Made by a program: the position numbers and the translations under genes
The notes under the pieces: generated by a model
Seen by the model: only the letters and a program-made list of their open reading frames with translations
Databases searched by the model: none
What the model was told of the DNA's origin: nothing
Part shown: positions 52,220 to 61,181 of the stretch, piece by piece
How positions within the stretch are numbered: position 1 is the first letter of the stretch
Layout: each line of letters begins with the position of its first letter
Assembly: GCA_965208525.1 (NCBI GenBank)
Contig: OZ242340.1
Span: forward strand, 1,860,001 to 1,924,000
Direction of reading: 5' to 3'
DNA length: 64,000 nt
DNA from: VXYL01 sp965208525
GTDB lineage: Bacteria; Pseudomonadota; Gammaproteobacteria; Pseudomonadales; Azotimanducaceae

Positions 52220-54382
52220 CTACTGCACCACCGTTACCCTCTCCTGGGGCCGCATGGCCACCTGGCGCGTGAGCCCGATGAAGTCGGCGAGTACGTGCGC
52301 CGTCTCCTTCAGCAACGGATCGGGTGGCGACTCGTCGTCTTCGGTCGTGCTCTGCCGTTCCCGAAGCTCTTCCAACGTCGTCGCCGGCTCTTCCCCTCGC
52401 GCCAGCAGCAGAGTGTTCTCGAGCTCCAGCGCCCAGGTGTCGTCGGATTCCTTCTGCGCCTCTCGTTCGGTGCGCAGCAGGGAAACATGGGTGCGGCCCG
52501 TGATCTCCCGGCTGCGGTCGGCACGCGCCCGCAGGTAGTTGAACTCCGGATCGTCCGCCACGCGCGTCTCGTGCCGCTGGCGCAGGGTGCCGAGCAGGGG
52601 GCCGATCTCGCCGGAGGTGCGGTAATGAGCAGGTTCTACCCGATCCCAGCCGATGGACTCATCCTCGTCGTTGCCGAGGCGATCGGCGCCGGGGGGGTCG
52701 GGGAAGTGGATGTCGGGCGCCACGCCTTGGCTCTGCGGGCTTAGCCCCGAGATGCGATAGAACTTCGCCTGGGTCATCTTCAGTTGCCCGCGGTCGAGTT
52801 CGATCAGCGTCTGCACCGTGCCCTTGCCGAAGGTGCGGTTGCCGGTGATCACGCCGCGACCGTAGTCCTGAATTGCCCCTGCGAAGATCTCCGAAGCGGA
52901 AGCCGAGAGGCGATTCACCAACACCGCCATCGGACCTTCCCAAGCGACGAAGCCGTTGTCGTTGTCAGACTGCACGCGGGTGTCGCGACGCGCCATCTTC
53001 ACCTGCACGGTTGGGCCGGAGGGGATGAAGAGACCCGCGAGGGAACTCGCCTCCTCCAACGATCCGCCGCCGTTGTTGCGCAGGTCCACGACGATGCCGT
53101 CCACGTTCTCGGCCTTGAGTTCGTCGATCAGGCGGCGTACGTCTCGGGTGGTGCTGCGATAGTCCGACCGACCTTCCTGGCGGGCCTTGAAGTCGATGTA
53201 GAACGTGGGCACCTCCACGACGCCAATGCGCCGGTCGGCGATGCCGTCGTTCACCGTGAGCACCTGACGCTGGGCAGACTGCTCTTCGAGCCGCACGGTG
53301 TTGCGGGTGATGGAGACGATGCTGGTCTCGCCGGACGTGTCGTCGACCGCGGCGGGGATCACTTGCAGGCGTACCACGGAGCCCTTCGGCCCGCGAATGA
53401 GCTCCACCACGTCGTCGAGCCTCATGCCGATGACGTCGATGAGCGCGCCGTACTTGCCTTGCCCGACCGCGACGATGCGATCGGCAGGCTTGAGCTGGCC
53501 GCCTTTGTCCGCGGGGCCGGCTGGCAGCAGGCGATCCACGGAGGTGTAGTCGTCCTCTGCCCGGAGCACCGCACCGATGCCCTCTAGCGACAGCGACATG
53601 TTGATGTTGAAGGTCTCGGAATCGCGCGGCGAGAAATACTGCGTGTGGCGATCGAAGGTGGCGGCGTAGGCGTTGACGTAGATGCCAAAGGCGTCCTCGC
53701 TCTTCACTTGCCGCGCCTGCCGCAGTTGGTTGCGGTAGCGCTTGCCGAGGCGTTCGGAAATTTCCTCGTTGTTGCGTCCCCGCAGCATCGAGTTGAGGAC
53801 TGTGCCCTTCACGCGACGCCGCCAAAGGTCGTTCGCCTCCCCCTCGTGCACGGGCCATGACGCCTCGGCGCGGTCGATCTCGACCATCTCGTCGAGGTCG
53901 AAGTCGAAGCGGTCGATGCCTTTCTCGATGCGCTCCAGGGAGAAGGTGAGGCGCTCCGTCAAGCGTTGGTGGAAACGGTTGTAGATGTCGAAGGCGGGTT
54001 CGAGTTCGCCGGACTTCAGGGCGTCGTCGAGCACGAAGCGGTATTGCTCGAGTTCCCGAATGTCTTCAGCCAAGAAGTGAACGCGGCTGGGATCCAGAAG
54101 ATCGAGGTAGCGGTCGAAGGTGTCGCTGGATGCGGCATCGTCCAAGGGCTTGCGGATGAAGTGGGCGCGGTTCAGCCATTCGACGACGGCCACACTGGTT
54201 TCGCCGTGCCGGGCGTGGGGCGCAAGCGTGATGACATCGTCACCCACCGCCAGGGGCGCTTGCCACGCCACTAGGAATGCGAGGGCACCAAGGCACGCGG
54301 CGGCGCACCGCCTGCCCGAGGCCGTTGCACTGAGTGAGCAAGCCCCGCGGGTCGCCTGCGTTCGCTGCGGCGCCTGTTCCAT
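52220..54382 (-). CDS. prc: Tail-specific protease Prc (C-terminal processing peptidase)
   Basis: 720 residues, full length for proteobacterial Prc. Signal sequence (CLGALAFLVAWQAPLAVG), N-terminal helical domain, PDZ domain around DDYTSVDRLLPAGPADKGG (core RLLPAGPADKGG), and S41 protease core. The Ser-Lys dyad is S495 and K520 (SASASEIFAGAI and TFGKGTVQ, spaced 25 residues as in E. coli). It degrades periplasmic proteins with non-polar C-termini and trims penicillin-binding and lytic enzymes. ATG 54382 is preferred to 54391 because AAGGG is spaced correctly from it. Divergent from the FKBP gene. Confidence 0.95.
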   Translation of the reverse strand: MEQAPQRTQATRGACSLSATASGRRCAAACLGALAFLVAWQAPLAVGDDVITLAPHARHGETSVAVVEWLNRAHFIRKPLDDAASSDTFDRYLDLLDPSRVHFLAEDIRELEQYRFVLDDALKSGELEPAFDIYNRFHQRLTERLTFSLERIEKGIDRFDFDLDEMVEIDRAEASWPVHEGEANDLWRRRVKGTVLNSMLRGRNNEEISERLGKRYRNQLRQARQVKSEDAFGIYVNAYAATFDRHTQYFSPRDSETFNINMSLSLEGIGAVLRAEDDYTSVDRLLPAGPADKGGQLKPADRIVAVGQGKYGALIDVIGMRLDDVVELIRGPKGSVVRLQVIPAAVDDTSGETSIVSITRNTVRLEEQSAQRQVLTVNDGIADRRIGVVEVPTFYIDFKARQEGRSDYRSTTRDVRRLIDELKAENVDGIVVDLRNNGGGSLEEASSLAGLFIPSGPTVQVKMARRDTRVQSDNDNGFVAWEGPMAVLVNRLSASASEIFAGAIQDYGRGVITGNRTFGKGTVQTLIELDRGQLKMTQAKFYRISGLSPQSQGVAPDIHFPDPPGADRLGNDEDESIGWDRVEPAHYRTSGEIGPLLGTLRQRHETRVADDPEFNYLRARADRSREITGRTHVSLLRTEREAQKESDDTWALELENTLLLARGEEPATTLEELRERQSTTEDDESPPDPLLKETAHVLADFIGLTRQVAMRPQERVTVVQ

Positions 54383-54590
54383 GCAAACCATCCCTTGCGT
54401 TTCTTCAATCCCGTGGGCGGGCTATGTAACCATTGTCGCGCCGGGTCGGCAACAATTGGCAACAGATCGCTCGTCGCCCTCCGGCGGCGCGGGCGAAAGT
54501 GCCGAGAGGTGGTGCCTGCCCTCTGGATGCAACAGAATGCGTCGTTCAGGCCAAGGCCACCACGAGCTGGACGAAGAGGAGTTCGACACG

Positions 54591-55121
54591 ATGAGATTCC
54601 TGCCAAGGCGCGCCTTGTGGCGCCTGTGCGCTTGCATCACGCCGCCGCTTGCGCTGACGGTGGCAGCGTTCGCGGGCTCCGCCGCCGTCGCCCAGGACAA
54701 CCCGCCCCAGCTTGAGGAGACCTCCATGGTGCAAACCCCGGAACAGCGAGGGCGCGAATACATGGCCAAGAACGCCGAACGCGAAGGCGTCGTGACCACC
54801 GAGTCGGGCCTCCAGTACGAAGTCCTCAAGAGCGGAGAGGGCGAAACTCCAGGGCGCCGCGACCAAGTGAGCGTCCACTACCGCGGCACCTTCATAGACG
54901 GCCGCGTGTTCGACAGCTCCATCGAGCGCCGCCAGCCAGCCCAGTTCCGCGTGGGCGGCGTCATCCCGGGCTGGACCGAAGCCCTCCTGCAAATGCGAGT
55001 TGGCGACCGCTGGCGCCTAGTGATCCCCCCACAACTAGCCTACGGCGAAGCCGGCGCCGCCGACATCATCGGCCCGAACGAAACGCTGGTGTTCGAGGTG
55101 GAGCTGCTGGCCATCCTTTGA
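54591..55121 (+). CDS. FKBP-type peptidyl-prolyl isomerase, exported
   Basis: 176 residues: signal peptide (ITPPLALTVAAFAGSAAVAQ), a short spacer, then one FKBP domain with SGLQYEVLKSG, VHYRGTFIDGRVFDSS, VIPGWTEALLQM, PPQLAYGEAGA and FEVELLAI. It speeds proline isomerisation during periplasmic folding, like FkpA/Mip but without a long dimerisation domain. ATG 54591 has GAGGAG nine nt upstream. Divergently arranged with prc, another periplasmic quality-control gene. Confidence 0.93.
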   Translation: MRFLPRRALWRLCACITPPLALTVAAFAGSAAVAQDNPPQLEETSMVQTPEQRGREYMAKNAEREGVVTTESGLQYEVLKSGEGETPGRRDQVSVHYRGTFIDGRVFDSSIERRQPAQFRVGGVIPGWTEALLQMRVGDRWRLVIPPQLAYGEAGAADIIGPNETLVFEVELLAIL

Positions 55122-55172
55122 TCCCCTGCGAACCGACCTCTCGTGGGCTGCGGAGGAGGCGCCCATTGGCGC

Positions 55173-55323
55173 TAGCGCATGGGCAAGGCCACCCGAAGAA
55201 GGGCGACGCATGCGTCGCCCCTACGGCCCGGGACATGACCGACACCTTCCTGTAGGGGCGACGCATGCGTCGCCCTGTCCGGCAGCCGGGTGCATCGCCG
55301 CCAAGTCCGACAGACTACTAGCG
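55173..55323. repeat. 150-bp intergenic repeat module, copy 2
   Basis: Nearly identical to 15878-16026. Contains two exact 20-bp palindromes (55201-55220 and 55256-55275) whose 24-bp flanked forms are perfect reverse complements of each other (55201-55224 and 55252-55275), forming a large inverted repeat around a 27-nt spacer. It fills the gap between FKBP and lepB. Confidence 0.8.
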
Positions 55324-55344
55324 CGCCCTGAAGGGTGCGCTAAA

Positions 55345-55363
55345 GGAAGGCAGGATGCCTTCC
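55345..55363. repeat. Palindrome GGAAGGCA-GGA-TGCCTTCC
   Basis: Perfect 8-bp stem with a GGA loop, 19 bp from the end of lepB. The stem class is the same as at 40025 and 59343, but the loop differs (GGA instead of TTC). Confidence 0.7.
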
Positions 55364-55381
55364 CTCCGAAGGCTGTCGCTG

Positions 55382-56068
55382 TTAGGGCAGGTCGGTGAAG
55401 AAGCGGTTCAGGCGGGGGGCGTAGTAACGTTCGTAGTCCACGGAGAAGGCGATCGCGTGGGCGCGGCCGTAGATCGCATCGCGGTCGATGGCGCCGATGA
55501 CGCGCGAGTCGCTGGAGTTGTCCCGGTTGTCGCCCATCATCCAGTAGGTGCCGGACGGGACACGGGTTGGGGCAAGTTGGCCGTAGCTGCCGCGGGAATC
55601 GCGCCGCACCATCACCACGCGACTGCTGCCGAGCAGGTGCTCGTGAAAAAAGCGGTAGCGCTCCGGGGACTCGACGGGAAGCTCGCCGATCTCGGCCGCA
55701 GTCAGGGGCGTGTACTCGGCGCGCTCGCCGTTGACGACGAGGCGGTTGCGGCGTAGTTCCACCACATCGCCCGGCACGGCAACGACGCGCTTGACGAACA
55801 GGCGCCCGTCGATGGGGTTGTCGAAGATCACCACGTCGCCGCGCGCAGGTGCCGACCAGCGCAGCACCCGACGGTCCGTGAAAGGCACGCGCAGGTCATA
55901 GGCCAGCTTGTCGACGACGATGCGGTCGCCGGCGAGGATGGACGGCTTCATGCTGCCGGACGGCACCTGATTCCAGTCCGCAATGGTGGAGCGGAACGGC
56001 AGCATCACGGCGATGAACAGGAAGAACCAGCGCCATTCGAGCCAGAATCTGCCGAGCTTCTCTTTCAT
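55382..56068 (-). CDS. lepB: Signal peptidase I
   Basis: 228 residues. Type I leader peptidase: one N-terminal membrane helix (FFLFIAVMLPF), catalytic S39 (VPSGSMKPS), Lys general base K93 (FVKRVVAVPGD), and box E GDNRDNSSDSR. It removes signal peptides from exported proteins at the periplasmic face. It is shorter than E. coli LepB, with only one anchor, as in many bacteria. A single gene; the ABC-2 permease gene lies 80 bp upstream on the same strand. Confidence 0.95.
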   Translation of the reverse strand: MKEKLGRFWLEWRWFFLFIAVMLPFRSTIADWNQVPSGSMKPSILAGDRIVVDKLAYDLRVPFTDRRVLRWSAPARGDVVIFDNPIDGRLFVKRVVAVPGDVVELRRNRLVVNGERAEYTPLTAAEIGELPVESPERYRFFHEHLLGSSRVVMVRRDSRGSYGQLAPTRVPSGTYWMMGDNRDNSSDSRVIGAIDRDAIYGRAHAIAFSVDYERYYAPRLNRFFTDLP

Positions 56069-56148
56069 GGTGTCCTATGGGGCCTTTCGCGCCTAGGCTG
56101 GTGATTCTAGCTGTGGCAGATGGTTGGGGTAGGTAGGCAGCAAGCTGG

Positions 56149-57665
56149 TCAACCGCGCAACAGCGATGGGAGCTGCTTCAGCGACGGTGGTTTTCCGGTG
56201 CGCAGGATGCCGTTTTCGAACACGCGGCCGCCGAGACGGAGCGAATACCAGACACTTGCCGCGAGCAGCACGGAGGTCCCGGCGAAGGTCAGGACTCCCG
56301 GTGGGTCGGCCATGCGGTTGAGCATCACGAAGGGGGTCAGAGGTGGTATCCACGACGTGACCACCGCCAGCGTCCCGTTTGGGTCCCTCGCGATCGGGAA
56401 GACCAGCAGGAACGGGATCATCAGCACCAGGATCATCGGCATCATCATCGACTGCGCGTCCTGGATCGTGTTGCAGAGCGAGCCAATGGCGCAGAAGATC
56501 GCCGCGTAGAGCAAGTAGCCGAGCAGGAAATACACCACAAAGCCGATCAGGAACGCGGGATTGAGCAGCGGGCCGATGTCGAAGTCGCCGCCGGCGCGGG
56601 CCATGAGGCCAAGGCCCGCGAGCGCGAACGCCACGAAAGTGGCGATCCACACCGCGATGATGGCGAGTCCGGCGCCACCGATGCCCACCACCTTGCCGGC
56701 CATGAGGTCCGCTGGCGACACGGATGAGAGCATGACTTCCGCCAGCTTGCCCGACTTCTCCTCGATGGTGCTGGTCAGGAGCATCTGGTTGATGGTGAAG
56801 ATGGAAATCCAGAGCAGGTACACGAGGCCAATCGGCGCCCATTGGGCGAGGAAGTCGGCATCTTCGGCCGTCTCGGCACCGGCGCCGGCCGGCTTGGCCG
56901 CTTCGAAGGAGATGGTCTCGTTCAGCCACTTGGCCGTTTCGGCGTCGATGTTCTCCTCGCGCAGGCGCTGTGCCTGCACCACCTCGGTGAGGCTGCGGCC
57001 ATACCAGCGGCTCATGTCCTGGTCTGTCAGGTTTTCCGTGACGTAGCGGGCACCTTCGCCGGAACGCACCGGGTCTTCCGGGATGACGAAGTAGCCGTCC
57101 AGACGGTCCTCGGCGATGAGCGCGTTGAGGTGGGCGGCGTCGAGCCGGGACGGCACCAGTTCGCGGTAGTCGGCGAGTGAAGTGTCGCCGAACGCGTCCG
57201 CGACTGCGTCGACGTCGCTCACCCACCAGTCGGCGAACTTTTCCACCGCGAGCGACGGCGACGGGATGCGGCCGGACTCCGTGGCGAGCGTGAAGATGAG
57301 CTCGATGGCACGGGTCCGGAAGGCTTCGCGGCCGTCATCGCTGTCGATTGCCGTTCGGACTTCCGCCAAGAGCACGTCCCGCTCGTTGCTCGCATCGGCC
57401 GGGGAGGAAACGGAACGCCTTGCGATCACGTCGAGGGCTGTTTCCAGGTCTTCGGCGATGATGTGGCGACGTGTTGCGTCGTGTACCCAGCCGGATTGGT
57501 CAAGCACGGCGTAGGTGTCCACCGAGCGGATGCTGGCAAAGAAGCCTCCCACCACGGCGGAAACGACCAGCAGCACAGGCACGCTCAAGGCGCCGATCCA
57601 GAACGCCTTGGTGCGGGCGTTCTCGAGGAACTCGCGCCTCGCGACGAGGCCCACGCTGCGGGGAC

Positions 57666-57669
<4 letters not shown>
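56149..57669 (-). CDS. ABC-2 type exporter permease (NatB-like)
   Basis: 506 residues. Membrane helix near residue 25-45, a large extracytoplasmic domain (about 50-280), then five or six helices with TIEEKSGKLAEVMLSSVSP (core EEKSGKLAEVMLSSVSP), the ABC-2 coupling region. Pairs with the upstream ATPase: the two reading frames overlap by four bases at 57666-57669. Relatives export Na+ or drugs; the true substrate is unknown. Confidence 0.9.
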
Positions 57670-58580
<911 letters not shown>

Positions 58581-58612
58581 GGATGCCGCGGTGATGTGGG
58601 CGGCGCCTTGGG

Positions 58613-58909
58613 TCAGGACTCGCTCTCCTGCCTTGCGGCAAAGGCCGCCTGCTGTTCGGCGCTGGCCTGGCCCTGGAACTTCGCTTTCCACTCTGAGTAG
58701 GGCATGCCGTACACGCGCTCGCGGGCGGATTCGTAGTCCACGGCCTCGCCGCGCTCCTGGGCCGCTGCCACGTACCACTTCGACAGGCAGTTGCGGCAAA
58801 AGCCGGCAAGGTTCATCAGATCAATGTTCTGCACATCCCGGTTTTCGTCGAGATGCTGCACCAGACGGCGGAACACCGCCGCCTCGATGGCTTCGCTCGA
58901 TTCGCTCAT
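58613..58909 (-). CDS. DUF1244 family protein
   Basis: 98 residues. Contains the nearly invariant stretch DLMNLAGFCRNCLSKWY with two Cys, followed by YGMPYSEWKAKFQ; these define the DUF1244 family, restricted largely to proteobacteria. Function unknown; the conserved cysteines could bind a metal. The start ATG at 58909 matches family length. It overlaps or abuts the ATPase gene, making a three-gene operon with the ABC-2 exporter. Confidence 0.9.
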   Translation of the reverse strand: MSESSEAIEAAVFRRLVQHLDENRDVQNIDLMNLAGFCRNCLSKWYVAAAQERGEAVDYESARERVYGMPYSEWKAKFQGQASAEQQAAFAARQESES

Positions 58910-58990
58910 GGTGTGGCAAGGCTCCGCGAAATCCACATGCAACGCATCGTAATGGAAGCTCGTGTCGTGGCCAACCGGAGCCGATGTTGA

Positions 58991-59311
58991 CAGGGACCCG
59001 ACCTGTTGCTGGTCCGCGACGCGGCCGACCCGCGTGCTCAGGAGGCCTACTGGCTGGGCGCCGACCTCGTGATGGAGATCGTCAGCCCCGACAATCCAGG
59101 GCGCGACATCCACGTCAAGCGCGCGGACTACGCCGAAGCGCGCATCCCCGAGTACTAGATCGTGAACCCGCTGAACGAGACCATCAACGTGCTTGCCCTG
59201 GATGGCGACGCATACGCGGAGCATGGCGCGTTCAAGCGTGGCGATCATGCGCCAAGCGCAACGCTTGAGGGCTTCGGGGTCGACGTAACCGGGGTTTTCG
59301 ACGCCGGCTAG
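58991..59311 (+). pseudogene. Uma2-family (DUF820) endonuclease-like remnant
   Basis: The frame reads GPDLLLVRDAADPRAQEAYW, LGADLVMEIVSPDNPGRD, KRADYAEARIPEY, then an in-frame TAG at 59156-59158 where relatives have Trp (TGG), and continues IVNPLNETINVLALDGDAYA to a stop at 59309-59311. These are the PD-(D/E)XK-like motifs of the Uma2 family. The N-terminal part upstream of 58991 is lost (TGA at 58988). A decayed gene with no intact copy in the window. Confidence 0.75.
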
Positions 59312-59342
59312 CAGTCCGTCGGACTTGGCGGTGGGACGGTTC

Positions 59343-59373
59343 TCGGAGGGAAGGCATTCTGCCTTCCCTCCGA
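59343..59373. repeat. Palindrome TCGGAGGGAAGGCA-TTC-TGCCTTCCCTCCGA
   Basis: Perfect 14-bp stem, the longest of its class here, in the 302-bp gap between the Uma2 remnant and the TerC gene. The 24 bases from 59308 (CTAGCAGTCCGTCGGACTTG...) are the reverse complement of the end of the 15.9-kb module. No other feature is seen in the gap. Confidence 0.75.
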
Positions 59374-59613
59374 AGACCGGCCTTGCACATGCGCTAGCAG
59401 TTCGCTACACGAACTGCCGGCCTTCGTGCTCGCATTCGCTCCAGCTACGGCTAGGAGCCAGCGCCGTTTCCTACGGCGGGGCCTCCTAGCGGCCGCCAAA
59501 CCCATTCCAAGGGCATGTCTCCAGCGAAGCCCGACGGGTTGCTGGCCGCCCCAAGCAAATCTCGCGGGAACCTGCCACCATCGCGCACTCCCTTAACCGA
59601 TCCAAGCAAGCCC

Positions 59614-60402
59614 ATGCTCGAATACCTATCGAGTCCCGAGATCTGGATGGCGTTTGCCACCTTGGCGACGCTGGAGATCGTCCTTGGGATCGACAACATC
59701 ATCTTCATCGGCATCATCTGCAGCCACTTGCCGGAGCATCAGCGGGCCCGGGCGAGGTTTCTGGGGCTGGGGCTGGCGATGGGTCTGCGCATTCTGCTGT
59801 TGCTGTCGCTGTCGTGGATCATGGGGCTCACGGCAGACCTATTCACCGTGTTCGACAACGGCATTTCCGGGCGCGACCTGATCCTGCTCTTCGGCGGTGC
59901 GTTCCTGATCGCCAAGGCAACGCGGGAGGTGCACAACTCGCTGGAAGTGGACGAGAGCGATCATCACGGGGTCCGGCTTGCCGGGGGCTTCGGCATGGTG
60001 CTGGCGCAGATCGGCGTGATTGACCTTGTGTTTTCGCTCGACTCGGTCATCACGGCGGTGGGCCTCGTGGACGAGGTGCCGGTGATGATCGCCGCCATCG
60101 TAACCGCCGTGCTGGTGATGATGGTAGCGGTGGGGCCGGTGAGCCGATTCATTGAAGAGAACCCCAGCATCAAGATGCTGGCGCTGTCGTTCCTCATCCT
60201 GATCGGCCTCGCGTTGGTGGCAGAGGGATGGGATTTGCACGTGCCGAAGGGATACATCTACGTGGCGATGGCCTTCTCCTTCTCCGTCCAGCTCCTCAAC
60301 ATCGCCGCCAGCCGACGCCGGTCGCTGAAACTGCGCAAGGCCCAACTCGGTGACTTGGTGCTAGGCGGCGGCGACCGCCGCACCGCTCGGCGCGCGCCCT
60401 GA
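59614..60402 (+). CDS. TerC-family integral membrane protein (YgdQ-like)
   Basis: 262 residues with about seven membrane helices. The two acidic membrane motifs LEIVLGIDNIIFI and IDLVFSLDSVITAVG, which bind metal ions in TerC/Alx relatives, are both intact. The family includes Mn2+ exporters and tellurite-resistance proteins; the short form here is closest to the YgdQ/YoaE core. ATG 59614 is chosen because the helix pattern starts there; the frame is open to 59515. No yybP-ykoY-type riboswitch was recognised upstream. Confidence 0.9.
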   Translation: MLEYLSSPEIWMAFATLATLEIVLGIDNIIFIGIICSHLPEHQRARARFLGLGLAMGLRILLLLSLSWIMGLTADLFTVFDNGISGRDLILLFGGAFLIAKATREVHNSLEVDESDHHGVRLAGGFGMVLAQIGVIDLVFSLDSVITAVGLVDEVPVMIAAIVTAVLVMMVAVGPVSRFIEENPSIKMLALSFLILIGLALVAEGWDLHVPKGYIYVAMAFSFSVQLLNIAASRRRSLKLRKAQLGDLVLGGGDRRTARRAP

Positions 60403-60476
60403 TCGCAGCCGGCTCCGGCGCGTTCGAGGCACCCTCGCGGCGTTCTTAGGCAAACGATCGGCGTCTGCCGGCCACC

Positions 60477-61166
60477 CTACCGATGCGCCGCGAAGGTGGC
60501 CTCGAGTTCGCGTTGCGCGGCGTGGAGGTCGGGCAGCACATGGATGTGGAGGCGTCGCAGCAAGGCTTCGTCTGGGGCGACGAGGTCGGGGATCTGAAAC
60601 ACGTTCATCCCCGCGGCGGCCGCTGACCGCACGCCGTTGGTGGAGTCCTCGAAGGCCCAGCAGCGCTCGGGTTCTATGCCAAGCGCCGCCGCCGCTCGCT
60701 CGAACGGTTCGGGGTGCGGTTTGGGGTTCGTGACCTTGTCGCCGGTGATGCGCAAGGTGAAGTGACGCAGGAGCCCCACCCGATGGAGCCGTTCGCCCGC
60801 GCCAGGGTCGCTCGATGACGTGACGAGGGCGCAAGGCAATCCGAGCCGTGTGGCCGCTTCGAGGATGCTTGCGGCTCCTGGCTTCACGGGCAGGGGCTCG
60901 CCCCTCGCCTCACGCTGGCGGAACCGTTCGTTCCACGCCTCAGCCACCGCGTCTATCGGGAAGCCCTCGCCGTGCCCCTCCATGAGGATGCGCCGGGTGT
61001 TGGGGCTGGCGGTGCCGATGGTGCGCAGGTAGCAGTCGAGGTTGGGGGTGACGCCGACGGTTTGACAGGCGGCTATGAACCCCTCGCGGGCGAGCTGCTC
61101 CGTGTCCAGGAGCAGGCCGTCCATGTCGAAGACGAGCGCTTGGGGCAGCGGGAACTCGGTGCTCAC
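60477..61166 (-). CDS. HAD-superfamily hydrolase, beta-phosphoglucomutase-like
   Basis: 229 residues. Motif I VFDMDGLLLDTE (Asp14 nucleophile, Asp16), motif II LVTSSS, motif III Lys in VTNPKPHPEPF, motif IV FEDSTNGVRSA. The C1 cap (helical) fits the phosphatase/phosphoglucomutase subfamily that acts on small sugar phosphates. 15 bp after the acnA stop on the same strand, so probably co-transcribed with acnA. Confidence 0.92.
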   Translation of the reverse strand: MSTEFPLPQALVFDMDGLLLDTEQLAREGFIAACQTVGVTPNLDCYLRTIGTASPNTRRILMEGHGEGFPIDAVAEAWNERFRQREARGEPLPVKPGAASILEAATRLGLPCALVTSSSDPGAGERLHRVGLLRHFTLRITGDKVTNPKPHPEPFERAAAALGIEPERCWAFEDSTNGVRSAAAAGMNVFQIPDLVAPDEALLRRLHIHVLPDLHAAQRELEATFAAHR

Positions 61167-61181
61167 TGCCGAACTCGTCCC

